This document shows positions 47,161 to 58,715 of a DNA stretch of 64,000 nt, piece by piece. Below the pieces are notes generated by a model. It saw only the letters and a program-made list of their open reading frames with translations, was not told the DNA's origin and searched no databases. This DNA is from Ctenosaura bakeri (taxonomy: Eukaryota > Chordata > Lepidosauria > Squamata > Iguanidae), in the NCBI GenBank assembly GCA_948474755.1, contig CAOLHI010001848.1, positions 1 to 64,000 on the forward strand, given 5' to 3'. The translations under genes and the position numbers were made by a program. Each line of letters opens with the position of its first letter. The first letter of the stretch is position 1.

Positions 47161-47368
47161 GTTGCTATTGTTGTGTGTCTAAAAGTTGTTTCTTACTTAT
47201 GGTGACCCTAAAGCGAACATCAGCAGAGCTGTCAGAGTTTTCTGGGGCTGAGAATGTGAGACATGCCCAAGGTAACCCAATAGGTTTCCATGTCCGAGTG
47301 GGGAATTGAACCCTTGTCTCTGGGACCGTTGTCCAATGTCCAGACCACTACCCCATGCTGACTCTCAG
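47161..47368 (-). mobile_element. tRNA-derived SINE
   Basis: Minus-strand copy: head 'gtcagcatggggtagtggtc', B-box-like GGTTCAATTCC (complement near 47306-47316), body, and tail '..gtcaccataagtaagaaac' with ACACAACAA. Flanks CATGAATATT (47151-47160) and CATGAGTATT (47369-47378) look like a 10-bp target-site duplication with one change. Confidence 0.82.
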
Positions 47369-47378
47369 CATGAGTATT

Positions 47379-48960
47379 ACAAGCAAGATAATCCAATAGT
47401 ATAAATATAATTTCAAATTATTTTACAACATTGACAATAGTTCTAGCACACAGGTAACCCAAGACTCATTCTCTATATAGTCATTGCTTCCCCCTATATA
47501 TGCCTACATGTAACAGAACATGCCTACATATAACAGAAAAATTAAACCATAATTGTCTGAGCTGCTACTAGTGTTTCTGTGGATAGAGTGTGTACAATAG
47601 CCTTCCTAACCTGGTATTCTCCAGTTGTGTTGGACCAGAACTGTCATAATCTCCAATTAGTGTGGTCAAATATTAAGCTGGTTAGCATCAATGAGAATTA
47701 TAATCCAACGCATCTGGAGGTAGAGGTCTCAGACTGGAGAAAGGCTTCCAACTTGAACAGAAGGCATAAAGTGTTGTTCCTAATAGCACTCCAATATGGT
47801 AAGCATTCAATCAACAATCTGTCAGTGCCAATCATGTGAAATAGAATTCTTGCACATGGACCAGCCCTTCCATTCACTTGAAGAAGCCCCAGAGATCCTG
47901 TTATTGATAGACATAGACAAAGGGCATATTCTGATGTCCAAATCTGAATTGTTCATATTTTATTTGAAGAGAGAATAATTGTTTATTATTTAATATATAT
48001 CCTGCCTTTCTCCCAATCTGAGTTTCAACAAAATGCAATTAAAGCAATGGATAGTACAAAAGTCTTTTTTAAAAAATTAAATGAATAATGGTATGTTGCT
48101 TGGCCCCATGTCTTCCAGTGTAAAATGTTGGAGGATATGTGCCAGTATCATATCCTTTTCACCAACTACCAGTCCATTTGTGGGTTTAATACAAAGCGTT
48201 ACAAAGCTCTTCACAGCTTGGGGCCACAGTAAGGTGTGCTTCTTCCTGTATGTCCCATATTTTAATACTAAAGCTTTAAAATGTTCAGTGGAGTCCCTGT
48301 TCTAGGTGACTTGGTATACCGAGTTTGGCAGATGTCTGTCAAACATTTTCAGCAGTATTGACATCCTAGCTATTTAGCAATCTCTGCAGAAAGACCTACC
48401 TGGCACTCTATTACTTTTTCAGTATTGATCTTTTTATTCACCCAAGCCTCTGATATTCTATATTTCTGCTGTTCTGCTATGTTTTTAAGCAGTTTGTCTC
48501 TGATATACTTAAGCCTTCCATCTCAGCTTCTACTGCTTTTGAAGGATTGTCTTTATTTGTTTTAATATGCAGCTGCTTTTACATGTAGATTTTGGCCTAA
48601 AACCAATAATGATCCTCCTCCATATGGTATTCCTTTCTCTGGAAGCTAACCAGGCTGTTGCTATGAGACAATTCCTGTGCTACCTGAGAATTTTCCTCCT
48701 CTTGATTGGTGGAATGAAAGTGAAGCGCTTATACTAGTGAAAAGTTCAAACATTAACAATATATTGCCAACATGCATGAAAAATGCTGAATAGGAAATTG
48801 TATTCTGCAGATTTGTGTCATGCTGCGCAATATCATGAATGTACTTGCTGTTCTTCTCCTGATTTAAATAAGTGAAGCTGACTTGATCATTAGTAAGTAT
48901 CTATTTCCCCCTTGTGGAATTTCTGATGTTCAGTTCTATTGCCACAAATGATTGCCAAGT
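47379..48960. other. no gene; repeat scraps
   Basis: A perfect tandem pair of a 20-bp unit differing at few positions (47501-47520 and 47521-47540, starting 'tgcctacat'). A degraded palindromic MITE (about 47611-47735) is recognised by 'gttgtgttggaccagaactg' facing 'gaattataatccaacgcatc'. A minus-strand LINE tail scrap lies at 47978-48080 ('atatcctgcctttctcccaa'). Confidence 0.45.
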
Positions 48961-49054
48961 AGATAAAGAAATGTAAAGTTGAAGGCTTTCATGACCGGAA
49001 TCCATGGGTTGTTGTGGGTTTTTTGGGCTATAAGGTCATGTTCTAGTAGTATTT

Positions 49055-49105
49055 GCTCCAGATGTTTCACCTGCACCTGTGGCTGGCATTTTCAGAGGAT
49101 CTGGA
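49055..49105 (-). ncRNA. hammerhead-like motif (left arm, decayed)
   Basis: Inverted partner of the right-arm motif on the minus strand. It keeps CCT-CTGA (49098-49092) and GAAA (49068-49065), but the core reads CTGAAAA, losing the guanine that is essential in CTGANGA, and one stem I pair is broken. Likely inactive. Confidence 0.35.
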
Positions 49106-49522
49106 GATATGGAGGTGGAATGGGGATATATACTTGTGTGATACCCAGGTGGGAGAGATTTGCATTTGTGATGCATTGGTGATGCAGCTGGCCTGTAAGA
49201 TAGCCCACTGTTGAGTGGACTAGCCCCCAGTTGGCTACCAATACTGAAAAACACTAAAATCAAGACTCAAAAATATACCAATGAATACCTCCCAGGCTCA
49301 GGAGGTCTCTCTACAGGAAACAATACAATGGATTGCTAGCGAGTACTTAAATGCACACACAACTGTTATGCATATCCCCTGGCTAACAATGTAACCATAG
49401 GGGCTAGTCCACTCAACAATGGTCTATCTCCCAAGCCAGCTGCATCACTAATGCATCACGAATGAAATCCCTCCCACCGAGAGATCACACAAGTATATAT
49501 ACTCTGTTCCACTTCAATGTCT

Positions 49523-49575
49523 CCAGATCCTCTGAAGATGCCAGTCACAGATGCAGGTGAAATGTCAGGGGCAAA
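49523..49575 (+). ncRNA. hammerhead-ribozyme-like motif (right arm)
   Basis: Order as in a type-I hammerhead: stem I (CCT 49529-49531 with AGG 49567-49569, plus a T-G pair outside), CTGAAGA (49532-49538), one extra T, stem II (GCC 49540-49542 with GGT 49556-49558 and two more pairs after one mismatch), GAAA (49559-49562), then TGTC with cleavage expected after C49566. Stem III is reduced to the self-complementary core of a dimeric form. The extra T and weak stem II make present activity doubtful. Confidence 0.45.
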
Positions 49576-49640
49576 TATTGCTAGAACACGGCCTCATAGC
49601 CTGAAAAACTCACAACAATCCACAGATAAAGAAATGTAAA

Positions 49641-50908
49641 TGGTAATACAAAGAACGTTGTATGTATTATCTCTCTATCAAACCATTTAAACATTTTATG
49701 ATCAGAAATATATTTCACCAGGTATTTCAATATCAAGTATTTCATGGTTGATGGAAACTCATGCCATAATATATTTGTCTTTTTCTTTTTTTTTCCTTTC
49801 AGATATCACTCAGCTGTGATTGTTATTTTATAACAAATACACTCATTCTTTGCTACTTTCAAAGACAATTCTTCCCCCATAATTTGGAAATCAGATTAAT
49901 TTTATTTCAGGAAGCATAGGTGTATACATTTAAGAGCATAGCTAGTATTTGTGCATTTAGGTATATGAGACTTAAGCTTGATCTTATACTTTGATTCCAC
50001 AGCATGTGTCATCAGCACCTTCAGCTCTCTTCCACAGTCCAGAAAAATCTGTGAGAACATCCATATGGCAAATGGTAGGTTGAGTCATGCTACCACAATG
50101 GAAGTACAGAAGAACAGAAAAAGAGTTGGGATAGCTGCATTAGACTATCATTTCCCCCAGTTGTGGCCTATCATACGCCAATGGGAAGATCCACAGCAAC
50201 TTAATTGCAATAGCAGTGACAGGAACAGTGCAGCTGTGCTGTAGAAAACGCTGTTCACTGAAAATTTCTCAGGGTTTCCAAATGTAGTAATGCTGGACCA
50301 ATTTTCCTGAAAGACAGCTTGCATGTCACTGCCAGTCTTCTTAAATGAGCCATAGCTACAGAAAACTAATAGGACTTTTGGTTAGAATTGACAGGAGACC
50401 TGCCCAGTAGCCTAATTTATTAAGATGCATGGTTATAGCATCTCCCATAATCTTCTATATTCAAATGCTAGATCAAGAGGCAGCAACATATTGGGAATGT
50501 ACTAGACAATGATAGTGGGAAAGACCTGTCACCTTCATGTGCTGCTCAGTAGGCTTCTAGAAGCAGCTGATTAGCCACTGTTCAATTAAATGCAAGGGTA
50601 TAAGTGTTACATGACAAAAAAAAAATGTGGATAATGTAGAAATGGACTGAGAAAAGTGCCTTTCTTGGGGATGTCATAAATACAAAGTGGCCATTATTCA
50701 GATGAGATTGATATAGTCACAGCTTAGAAAAGTTACCATTATGGACTAGAGCTCACAGCACTGATTATAGCCAGGAACTCTGCAAGCTTGGGCATCTGAG
50801 GAGATGTACTGTGAAACAGTAATGTTGAGTGTGACTTTCTTCTTGAATTGAGCAGAGTATGCAAGCAAAGTTAAGGGCTTGAACTAAAGGATTATGTCCA
50901 AATCTTGT
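49641..50908. other. no recognisable feature
   Basis: An A run (50617-50625). The 88-codon frame at 49978-50244 shows no domain. Confidence 0.45.
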
Positions 50909-51410
50909 TGTAAAATGCGGGGGGGAACACCACCCGTCAGTGCTGCCGAGTGCAAAAGGCGCACCCAAGCCTCGCACTCAAGGCCTGCCCAGACTGACAC
51001 CTCTTTGTGATCAGAACTGAACAGCTAGGGAGATCTCTGAATCAAGCCAGGGCCAGGACAAACAGGTCCCTTCTTCACTCTTGTCCCCCTTTGGCTTCTT
51101 CCATTCAGGACTCTCCCTCTTTACTGCCTTCCCTTATAGTGGGTCAGGCTAGATGACCACTAGGTGTGGGAAAAGCAGTAAATTGTCTTTGCAGATGAAG
51201 TCTTTCTCTGTGCTTGATGAATACAATAGAACTTTGTAAGCTGAAATGCCAGGAATGTCTTGCTCTCTCTAGCTGAGTAGAATTACAAGAGTTACAAGAA
51301 GTTAAAACATATGCAGACGCAGAAGAACAGCTCATTGTTTATTGTATGGGGAAAAACGAAACTAATGCTTCTTGTGACACATCTGTTCTCTCTAACATAA
51401 CACAGAAATG

Positions 51411-51418
51411 TATAAATG
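51411..51418 (+). promoter_or_regulatory. TATA box of the 400-bp LTR-like insert
   Basis: TATAAATG lies about 75 bases before the AATAAA signal, typical U3/R spacing in a short-R LTR. Confidence 0.5.
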
Positions 51419-51485
51419 CTTGTTAGCTCAAATAAGGGGGGTCTTGGTTTCTTTTGGGAGCTATCCCAGCCAAGGCTGCCGGCGA

Positions 51486-51491
51486 AATAAA
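51486..51491 (+). promoter_or_regulatory. polyadenylation signal of the 400-bp LTR-like insert
   Basis: AATAAA followed by a T-rich stretch, as expected near an R/U5 border. Confidence 0.55.
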
Positions 51492-52219
51492 TTTTTTTTT
51501 CCAAATCGAAAGGTCTAATCTCTGGTTTCTGCTTCACCCTAAATCTGCTCTTCTCCCAGATGTAAGGATCAGCAGTGATTTATATTTTCCAAGTCTGTGG
51601 TACTGTTGACACTAAGGTCAAGATGATATTATTGGTAGCATGTATATTCCAGGATTCAAAATAAGATACTATGACATTGTTTTAAGGAACACAGAACTTC
51701 AAACATTTATTGTAACACTTGCTTTAAATGTGTTTTGTATCTAAATGTTTAAGCAGCTCTCCATTCTTCTCTCTCTCTCTTTCAATTCATTCACTATCTC
51801 TCGTACACCCAATTTCTCAGTTCTCTCTCCCACAGAGCTCTTCAAATCTCCAACCTCTTCCAAACACACCACAAATCACACTCCTCTTCAAACATACACC
51901 AGACGGTTAAAATCCATTATTTTCCTCTTTCCACCAGCCCCTCCCCTGGGCTATCCAAGGTTCCATTTCACCAGCCAATCAGCTTAAACACTCTCAGTTG
52001 CCAAGGAGGCTCTGTTTTCAAGACCACCCCCCAATCAGGTTTGTCACACTTTCTAGTTAGAGTTCTTCAGATATGGCATACTCATAGGTAAATGGGTATA
52101 GGACTGCAGCCCTTAATTTAAAAAAATGCAAAGCAAATACATGGAAAGTGGAAACATGGAACAATGTTTCTATAAGGTGCTAGCTTTGGAGATTTGCTTC
52201 TTTGTCAGAGTAAAACTTA

Positions 52220-52640
52220 GGCCCTTTCTGCACCTTACCTTCTTCTGGCACTGTGGTGTGGAGATCACATGAGCAGCCTCTGGTGAGAGGCTCTCGCATC
52301 CGAGGTTCTTCGGCTCTGCACAAGCTGCCTGCTCGTGCATTAGCCCCACCCCTTCTTTCTGCAGTGCAGCCTGGGACCTTCCCAGGCTGCACTGGGGCAG
52401 GAAGTGTGACTGGCATGGCTCCAGAGGCTCAACACACCAGGTAAGTGCATGCGGGTCCCAGGAGCAATGCACGATTGTGCACCATTTTCGGCTTCTAGCC
52501 GAAAATGAAAAGGTGCACAATCGGTGCCTGCCAGCACCTGGAACATCACGCAATTGTGAGTGTGTCATGCAGATCTCTCCTCATAGTCATGCTACGCTCC
52601 AGGTGCCCTTTCGCATGGAAAATGCCATGCGGAAAGGGCC
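52220..52640. mobile_element. Harbinger-like non-autonomous DNA transposon
   Basis: GGCCCTTTCTGCAC at the left and ATGCGGAAAGGGCC at the right (inverted), with TTA outside both ends (52217-52219, 52641-52643). It shares its central 'cccaggctgcactggggcag' block with 34924-35345. It also has a long internal palindrome around 'gcacaatcggtg' and 'gcacgattgtgcac' (52467-52524) flanking 'ttttcggcttctagccgaaa'. Overlapping frames of 63-132 codons on both strands are not genes. Confidence 0.82.
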
Positions 52641-52643
52641 TTA

Positions 52644-55286
52644 GACATATTAGATCAAGATGTCTTGTATCTAGAAGAAGAACTTTAAATTGTTTTTGCA
52701 TTGTCAGAACTGTGGCTCAGTCTACTGACTTTTTAAAGAAGTGATTTGCTTGTCAAGATTTTGGCAGGGTGAAAACAGATTGCTCAATCATTGCTTGGTT
52801 TCTTTGTTCTTAGGGTAGCAATGATAAATGACATAATTACTTGCTCAAAAGAACTCAATTAAATATGCTTATTTTGATTTGGCCTAAACAAGTCCACCTG
52901 AGCTCTTGAGAATATAGTTCTAGTGCTAGAGTTTAAAAAACTTGAAAATAAAAATCATGCCCTGATGTCATCTGAATCTTTGTAATTAGTTAGAAGCTTC
53001 AAGACCAGCTTGGTTTGATATGGACCACTTTTAGGGGAAAAAAGGCTCTTTGCTTCAGGGGAAATCTGAATCCCCTATGTGACATGCTTGTTTTTTATTC
53101 TATATTTGTGCTTGGAAGACTTTAATAAAAAACAACTTTTTTTAAAAAAAGTGTTCAAGTAAAAATAGGTTAGGTATTACCAAACAGACACTAACACAAT
53201 CAGCTTCCACTATTCTAGGGTTAAAGTCATGTTAGAACCCAATTACTCAACCTAGGAAGGGCTTTGGAGTTTGGGGACAGAGTGAGTGACAGGAACCTAT
53301 GGTGTGATGGTGAAGTGAGTAACCTGCAGAGGGGGTCCCATCACAATTATCTTTGCCTTTCCAATGCAGCTGGGAATGCAGAAACTATTTTTATTTCTCA
53401 GTGCACACTGTAAAAAATGGGAAATGCTTTCCAGCATGAAATCCCCAGTTTTGTTGACAACGGAATGAGAAGCCAGTTGGGGAGGCTTGTGTGAAAGCAG
53501 GTTGTATGAAATTGGAATAGCAGGGGCAGTACCACCAGAGGCAGAAAACAAACTGCCAATTCTACTGTGCTGTAGCAGTATACCCCATATTGTCACTTGA
53601 GAGGAGGAGGAGGAGGAGGAGGAGGTAGTTATGATGACAACAGCAGCAGCTACCCACTCCCCTGTTTGCCTTATCCAATTAGGAGCACACAAAAGTGGGT
53701 TCAGTGGGCTTCACCAAACTGCCTGAAAATGAAGATCTTAGGTCTGTGGTGCTTGCATGATCAGTCATCAGCCAGTGAAGGAAAATGTTGCAGCATCCTC
53801 ATCCATCTGCCTGGAATGGAGGAGGAGGAAGAAATGTTGACAGCAGTGTGGCAGTGGCTCCCCCTCCCAAAGGCAGAGGATGCCGTGGCAGGTACTGTGT
53901 GTGGGGAGGACCAACAGTATAGGGCTGGCTACTTCGTTGAGGGTCATTAGAGCCAGGTCCTGCTTAAGTTAATTTTTAGCCATTCTTTCACGGGGTCTGG
54001 CTCTGAGGAGACTTGGGACTCAGGCACTGAACAGAAGCATTTCTCCAAAGTGGGAGGGATCCTACCCGGGTGGGGATGGAGGAATCTGCCACCTCATGCA
54101 CTTCACTGCCAGAAATGATTGCCTGACCTGCTCTTGTGGGATACAGCTGAAAGTGCCACATCATGTGGACAAAGAGGCTTTGTAAGAGAAAGAGAAGTTT
54201 TGCTACCTTCTCCAAACACTAAGGGGATTTCATCTTTTTCTGTCATTCTTAAAATATAGCATATAATTTCTATCCCTCTGTATTTCATCGATGAAGCATC
54301 ATATTTACATAAATTTACATAGTCAAAGTTTTCTGAAGATTTCGTGAAAATATTAAAAATGTAAAAATACAAAAACATAAAACTGTGAATGCAGAGACCT
54401 TTACACACTGAAAATAACAGAAAAGAACCAAAATTAGAGTTAATGGGAGGATTGTAGTTTTAAGTTCATTCTTGTCTTAAAGTAGAAGCAGGCAGTTGGC
54501 CAACTTGAACCTACATGCAGGTCTCTACTATATATTTTATTAGGTAGTCAATCCAGGTGTTATAGCCATGTCAGTGTTCATATATACTGGAGACCAATCC
54601 AATTTCACTGCTATTAGTTTCCATTCTCTCACCACATTGTTTGGACCAGCATTCCTCCCTCCCTGGACCATCTTGGAAACTGTAAATATTTGTCCATCAA
54701 TGCCCTAAAAGTGTACTAAACCATTTTTGTCTTTTATCCATTTTATTGGCTGCTGCTGTCAATTGTGGGAAGCAGAATAGATGTAAAGGAGTAAAGTGCC
54801 TCCCTTTTCTAGAGAGGATCTGTCAAATACTAGTAAATCTGGGAAGAACCGCCTAAATCCAATTCCTAGTTGCTACTAGAGTACACCCAGTGAATTGCTA
54901 GGCTTTATATAAGTGTTGAGTTACCACTGAGCAGTTGAGTTACTCTAGTTTGGCTTACTACTTGGATTTAGGCCAGTGAAAATCTTGTGTCCCTTCAGAG
55001 ATTGTTGAACTACAAGTCCCATCATCCCTAGCCAGCATAACCAATAGCAAGAAATGTTGAAAGCTGTAGCCTAGTAACACTGCTTGATTCCTATCCTGGG
55101 ATCATAGGCTTCCCATCCTGATTTATGTCATTGCTTCCAGGACTGCTTAGACATTAGGGGTGTAATTTTCCACTAAGTTTCTTGTCAAAGGAAGCAGTAA
55201 ATAATTTTAGTCATTTTCTTCCTGCTGAAAAAAAAAAATCTTCAAAAACCATGCAGCTTTTAAAAGCCTATTCACAACTTAGGATA
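52644..55286. other. unannotated DNA with a GGA microsatellite
   Basis: (GGA)n at 53601-53625, followed by CAG repeats; frames there (131 and 117 codons) are low-complexity and overlap on opposite strands. A palindromic-repeat scrap lies at 55009-55041 ('gaactacaagtcccatcatc'). Confidence 0.45.
53601..53625 (+). repeat. (GGA)n trinucleotide repeat
   Basis: Eight uninterrupted GAG/GGA units ending in GGTAG; near-complementary CAG units follow at 53641-53650. Confidence 0.9.
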
Positions 55287-55462
55287 TATTCTGCACAAAA
55301 TCCACATGTGGTTGTTTTGCACAGAAAGTAGCATTTTCAGCGTGGCAAACAGAATTTTATGCATGGAAAATAAAGTTTCCACATAGAAATACATTTTTCT
55401 GAGTAGAAAATACTGTTTTTTTAAAATGTACATCAACCACATGTGAATTTTGTACTGAATAA
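55287..55462. mobile_element. palindromic element with iterated motif, copy B
   Basis: Relative of 40170-40365: the left 'tattctgcacaaaatccaca' faces the right 'tgtgaattttgtactgaata'. Several 'ttttc/gaaaa' half-sites (for example 'gcacagaaag', 'catagaaata', 'gagtagaaaa') are spaced about 20-30 bp in between. No coding potential; ends without a clear duplication. Confidence 0.55.
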
Positions 55463-57639
55463 CTTCTCCATTACAAAATTAATAGACATCGTAGCTCCAG
55501 AATTATGTTTGGAGATGTAGTTAGACTGCAAAATGTAAAACTGATTCAAAGTTACTTGCCATAAAAAACTATTTTTGAGTTAAATTGTGACCCTTCTCTC
55601 TTTATTTTAAAACTGAAGGACCTTGTGTAGCCCCTGTTGGTTGCCAACTGAGCATTATTCTATTAAAATTATAATAAACATTTGAAATCTATTTGAAACC
55701 CATTTTTTCCATGCATTTCCTTTGGTGATGGGAGAGAAAGACACAATGACCTTTTCTACTAACTCTTTGGGACAGAATCAATTTGTGCCCTGTCTTCTGC
55801 AAGTCTAATTGAATGATCACCAGTCTGAACTGTAAGTTCTGTGATTGTAATTAATTATACCACCGTTGACCTGCAGTTCTGCTTCTTGGTTCTCCCCATG
55901 CCCTTGCCAGTCTGGGACTATAATTCCCTCTTACTGACAAGTTTCAGTGGTCTAGAACTGGCGTATTGGCAGGCAGAGAATTAAGCCAAAGACAGTATTT
56001 GGTTTAACGAAATGAAAGAAAGAAAAAGCACAGGTCTGATACTGGAAGCCTAAAAAGCCTTTGAGAAATCTTGACAAGATAGTATGGGAAGAAGCATGAA
56101 TGACACTTAAATAGGAAACTGATATGGGAAACTCAGACTGATGCCTGAACGTGACTGATAAGCAGATGAAAGACAGCCATAACAATGCCAGCAATGGCTT
56201 AAAATAACCCAGTGGAAATTCAGAGAGCAGGAGTCTTTGTTGGGGATAGCTTGGGGCTTTGACAGCGTCCTATTATCAATGACATAGATTTTTAATTCTT
56301 GTGACTTGAGCCACTAATCTCAGTTTGCCAGCTTAGCCAAGTTGCAAATTCCTTGACACATCATTAATTTGGGGCCAATGGTATAGAACGATACATTAAA
56401 ATTCACTGTTCCTTATACCAGTCTTTCCTGATTGGCTGTGACATTTGGTGATTTTTTTTCTTGAATATTAGGGTTGTTTTTGAACATCAGTTTGACCACT
56501 ACTCTTTGAAGTCCCAATGGGGAACATCCCATTTTCATATTACATATCCTCTTGCATTCTCTATTTGGCTAATAGAATCCAGAACCACCTTACATTCCTT
56601 TATTAAACTTTTGGTGAAGAATCTATGCATACAGAAGAAACATATGTGAAATTGTTGCAATTCACTTATACAAATGAAAAAAAAAATCTCTGAAAGACTG
56701 AAGCACTGCACAGTGTCTGGGGACATTTCCTTGGAGGCAAATGACAGTTGACTCATGTGTGGATATCATTTGCTCTTTTAGTCCTTGATTACTCGACTTG
56801 ATGGATCTCTAATTTGATCCAGCAGGGTCCTTCTTGTGATCTTTCATTTCATTATCTCTTAAGCAGCACTTGAGTCTCATATGACTCAGCTGAATGCTGG
56901 TGACATTACATTACAACAAAGTACCAATAATGATACACAGCTAATTGCTTTCTCTGCCAGGTGAAAGTGTTATTTGTATTTGGTTGCACACAAAATCCTC
57001 TCCCAAAACAGCTGGAGAATTCTAAGGCATAAAACATTGGATATTTGTCTCTTCAGTCATACGTGATCTCTCTCTATCCGCTCTATTTCAATGTCCAAAT
57101 GGCCCCAAACCTTAGGGGCATTCTAAGGAGGAGGCACATCATCTTCAGACCACTGAACTCTATAGTGAATGTGGATGTGAAAGATACTCTTCTACATTGA
57201 CCTGTGTTGTGTCTGCTAGTCAACTGTGAGTACTGCTCTGAGTAATTGTTTCAAGTGCCCCATCCACTTCTGTAGTTGGTGCTAATTGGTTTGTGTGCTC
57301 TTCAGTGGCAGGTTTATCAAGGGGGCTTCCCAAGGGAGAAGGATCCTCTAGAGGGAATTCCTAACCTCCCCCGACTTTTAAAGACTCTTCTTGGTCTCAG
57401 TTTTCATATTGAAATAGTTTTATTTTGAATGAACACAGATTCAGTTGTGGTTTGGCTTGTGCCGGGGTGCACAGTTTTGCCTCTATATGCAAGCAAACAA
57501 ACAAATCCAGAAGAGTGGACTGAATTGATTTCCAGCCATGCAAAAGTAATTCCCAGTCACATCTGAGTATGGTGATGAAGCCTTCAGATGCAGAGAGTCG
57601 GGGGGCTCTCTGACGCCCTCTATGTGCCCACTCATGCCT
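55463..57639. other. no recognisable gene
   Basis: AT-rich. Frames at 55952-56194, 56461-56756 and 57397-57699 show no domain and lie on mixed strands. Confidence 0.45.
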
Positions 57640-57692
57640 AGCCCCAACTCCCATCTGAACACTCAAACCACTATACCACTCTGGCACCCTAA
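57640..57692 (-). mobile_element. possible SINE head fragment
   Basis: The minus strand reads 'gtgccagagtggtatagtgg' and 'tttgagtgttcagatggga', close to the A-box part of the tRNA-derived SINEs here. No B box or tail follows. Confidence 0.35.
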
Positions 57693-58313
57693 CCACCAAA
57701 TGTCAGGGATTGCTAAAAGCCACAGAATTTATAGAGGGTAATAGCACATGTATGTGGGCAAGGGGACAGCAGTGATTTTCACCAGGAAAGAGTTAAACCT
57801 CTCTTCCTGTGTGCTGCAGTTGTAACAGAATTTGGGAGGTCTTGTGCCTGCTATCATTAATTTTTTAACTGATGTGATTGCAAGTTAGTATCACAGCTCA
57901 TTTGACTCTTAAACTTTAGTGCCTCTCCACTGAATTTGATAAGTGACATTTCAAAAACCTTCACTGGAGGAGTCTGAGTTTGAAAGTCACCAAATCTTTG
58001 CACAGAAAATGCCATTTCAACTAGTGTTGTGACATCCATGCTGTTACACTCAGCCTCTGGCCGGCCAGTATCCTGGCTGTGGAAATGGCCTTATCTCAAA
58101 AGGACCACAGATTGTGTCACTGTTTTGTTTGCACTTCATTTACTGAAGATCCAGAACTATGGAGGATTGGACACAAACCAGCACAGAGTTAGGCAATGGA
58201 TGCCCCTAGGAGGTATATAGGAACCTAACTCCACACTAGTTTGGGGATGTTGTTTTTAGGCAAAAAAAAAGTGAGTATTTATTTCTAATGTACTTCTTAA
58301 TTTACTAGAGTCA
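57693..58313. other. no recognisable feature
   Basis: Unremarkable AT-rich DNA; no coding or repeat pattern found. Confidence 0.4.
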
Positions 58314-58470
58314 TTCACATAAGAATGTAAGATGGGCTCTACTGGATCAGACTATTTTCTTATGGCAAGCCCGCCCAGAGAACATGCATGCAACTGCAGC
58401 CCCTGTCTCACCTTCTCTAGCAGGCATAATTCCTCTGATATGTCCAAATAGTTTTGGATTAAGAAGTACC
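58314..58470 (-). mobile_element. CR1-type LINE 3'-end fragment
   Basis: Plus-strand text 'cacataagaatgtaagatgg', 'gctctactggatcagact', then 'gagaacatgcatgcaactgc', is the reverse complement of the CR1 3' end also seen at 17.6-17.8 kb, here with large internal changes. Confidence 0.55.
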
Positions 58471-58715
58471 TCTTATGTCTACTTGCTACGCACAAATATG
58501 AATTCTGACAGAGCTAATAGGTTAGTAGGACAACAGAGGGAAGATTTCTCTAACTAGTGGGGAACATTGTGGCCTCATTGGCAATGCAGGCTCTGCGCAG
58601 AAGAAAAAAAGCAGGAAATTCTTCAGCAAAGAAAGCACAGAATATATTGAAAGTAGAATTGCACTACTATATTTGAATATTTAAGTCTAAATCTAAATAT
58701 TTAAATCTTGAATTA

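Larger units (their letters stand above)
48978..49623. mobile_element. palindromic Penelope-like retroelement with 17-bp target-site duplication
   Basis: A 646-bp element made of two inverted arms (about 48978-49235 and about 49395-49623) around a single-copy centre. Exact 17-bp direct repeats flank it: AGATAAAGAAATGTAAA at 48961-48977 and 49624-49640. The arms contain, on the sense strand of each, a conserved 'gatcctctga..atgccag..cacag.tgcaggtgaaa' block that fits a minimal hammerhead-ribozyme core (see findings). A long direct duplication argues for retrotransposition rather than a cut-and-paste transposon. Penelope-like elements are known to have inverted or tandem terminal copies and hammerhead motifs, so this is the favoured class, but no RT or GIY-YIG coding part is present. 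Confidence 0.6.
51137..51536 (+). mobile_element. 400-bp LTR-like insertion within the solo LTR
   Basis: Absent from the other LTR copy, so it is an insertion. CCCTTA (51131-51136) and CCCTAA (51537-51542) flank it. It has TATA (51411-51418) followed about 75 bases later by AATAAA (51486-51491) and a T-rich, CTTCA-ending U5-like stretch, the order expected of an LTR. The left end is not a clean TG, so the exact border is uncertain. Confidence 0.6.
50909..52048 (-). mobile_element. solo LTR, second copy of the 28-kb family (carries an insertion)
   Basis: Reverse complement of the LTR at 28273-29895. On the minus strand it starts TGTGACAAACC and ends GCATTTTACA. Shared blocks include 'attggctggtgaaatggaac', 'tggatagcccaggggagg', 'aaacacatttaaagcaa' and 'atcctggaatatacatgcta'. 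Without the 400-bp insert at 51137-51536 its length is 740 bp, matching the 743 bp of copy 1. It lacks the L1, giving the empty-site state for that insertion. The flanking duplication is unclear (CTTGT against CTTTC). Confidence 0.82.

Noticed and set aside
53297..53950. Possible exon from 131- and 117-codon frames
   Set aside because: Frames overlap on opposite strands and pass through a GGA/CAG microsatellite; no domain or convincing splice context.
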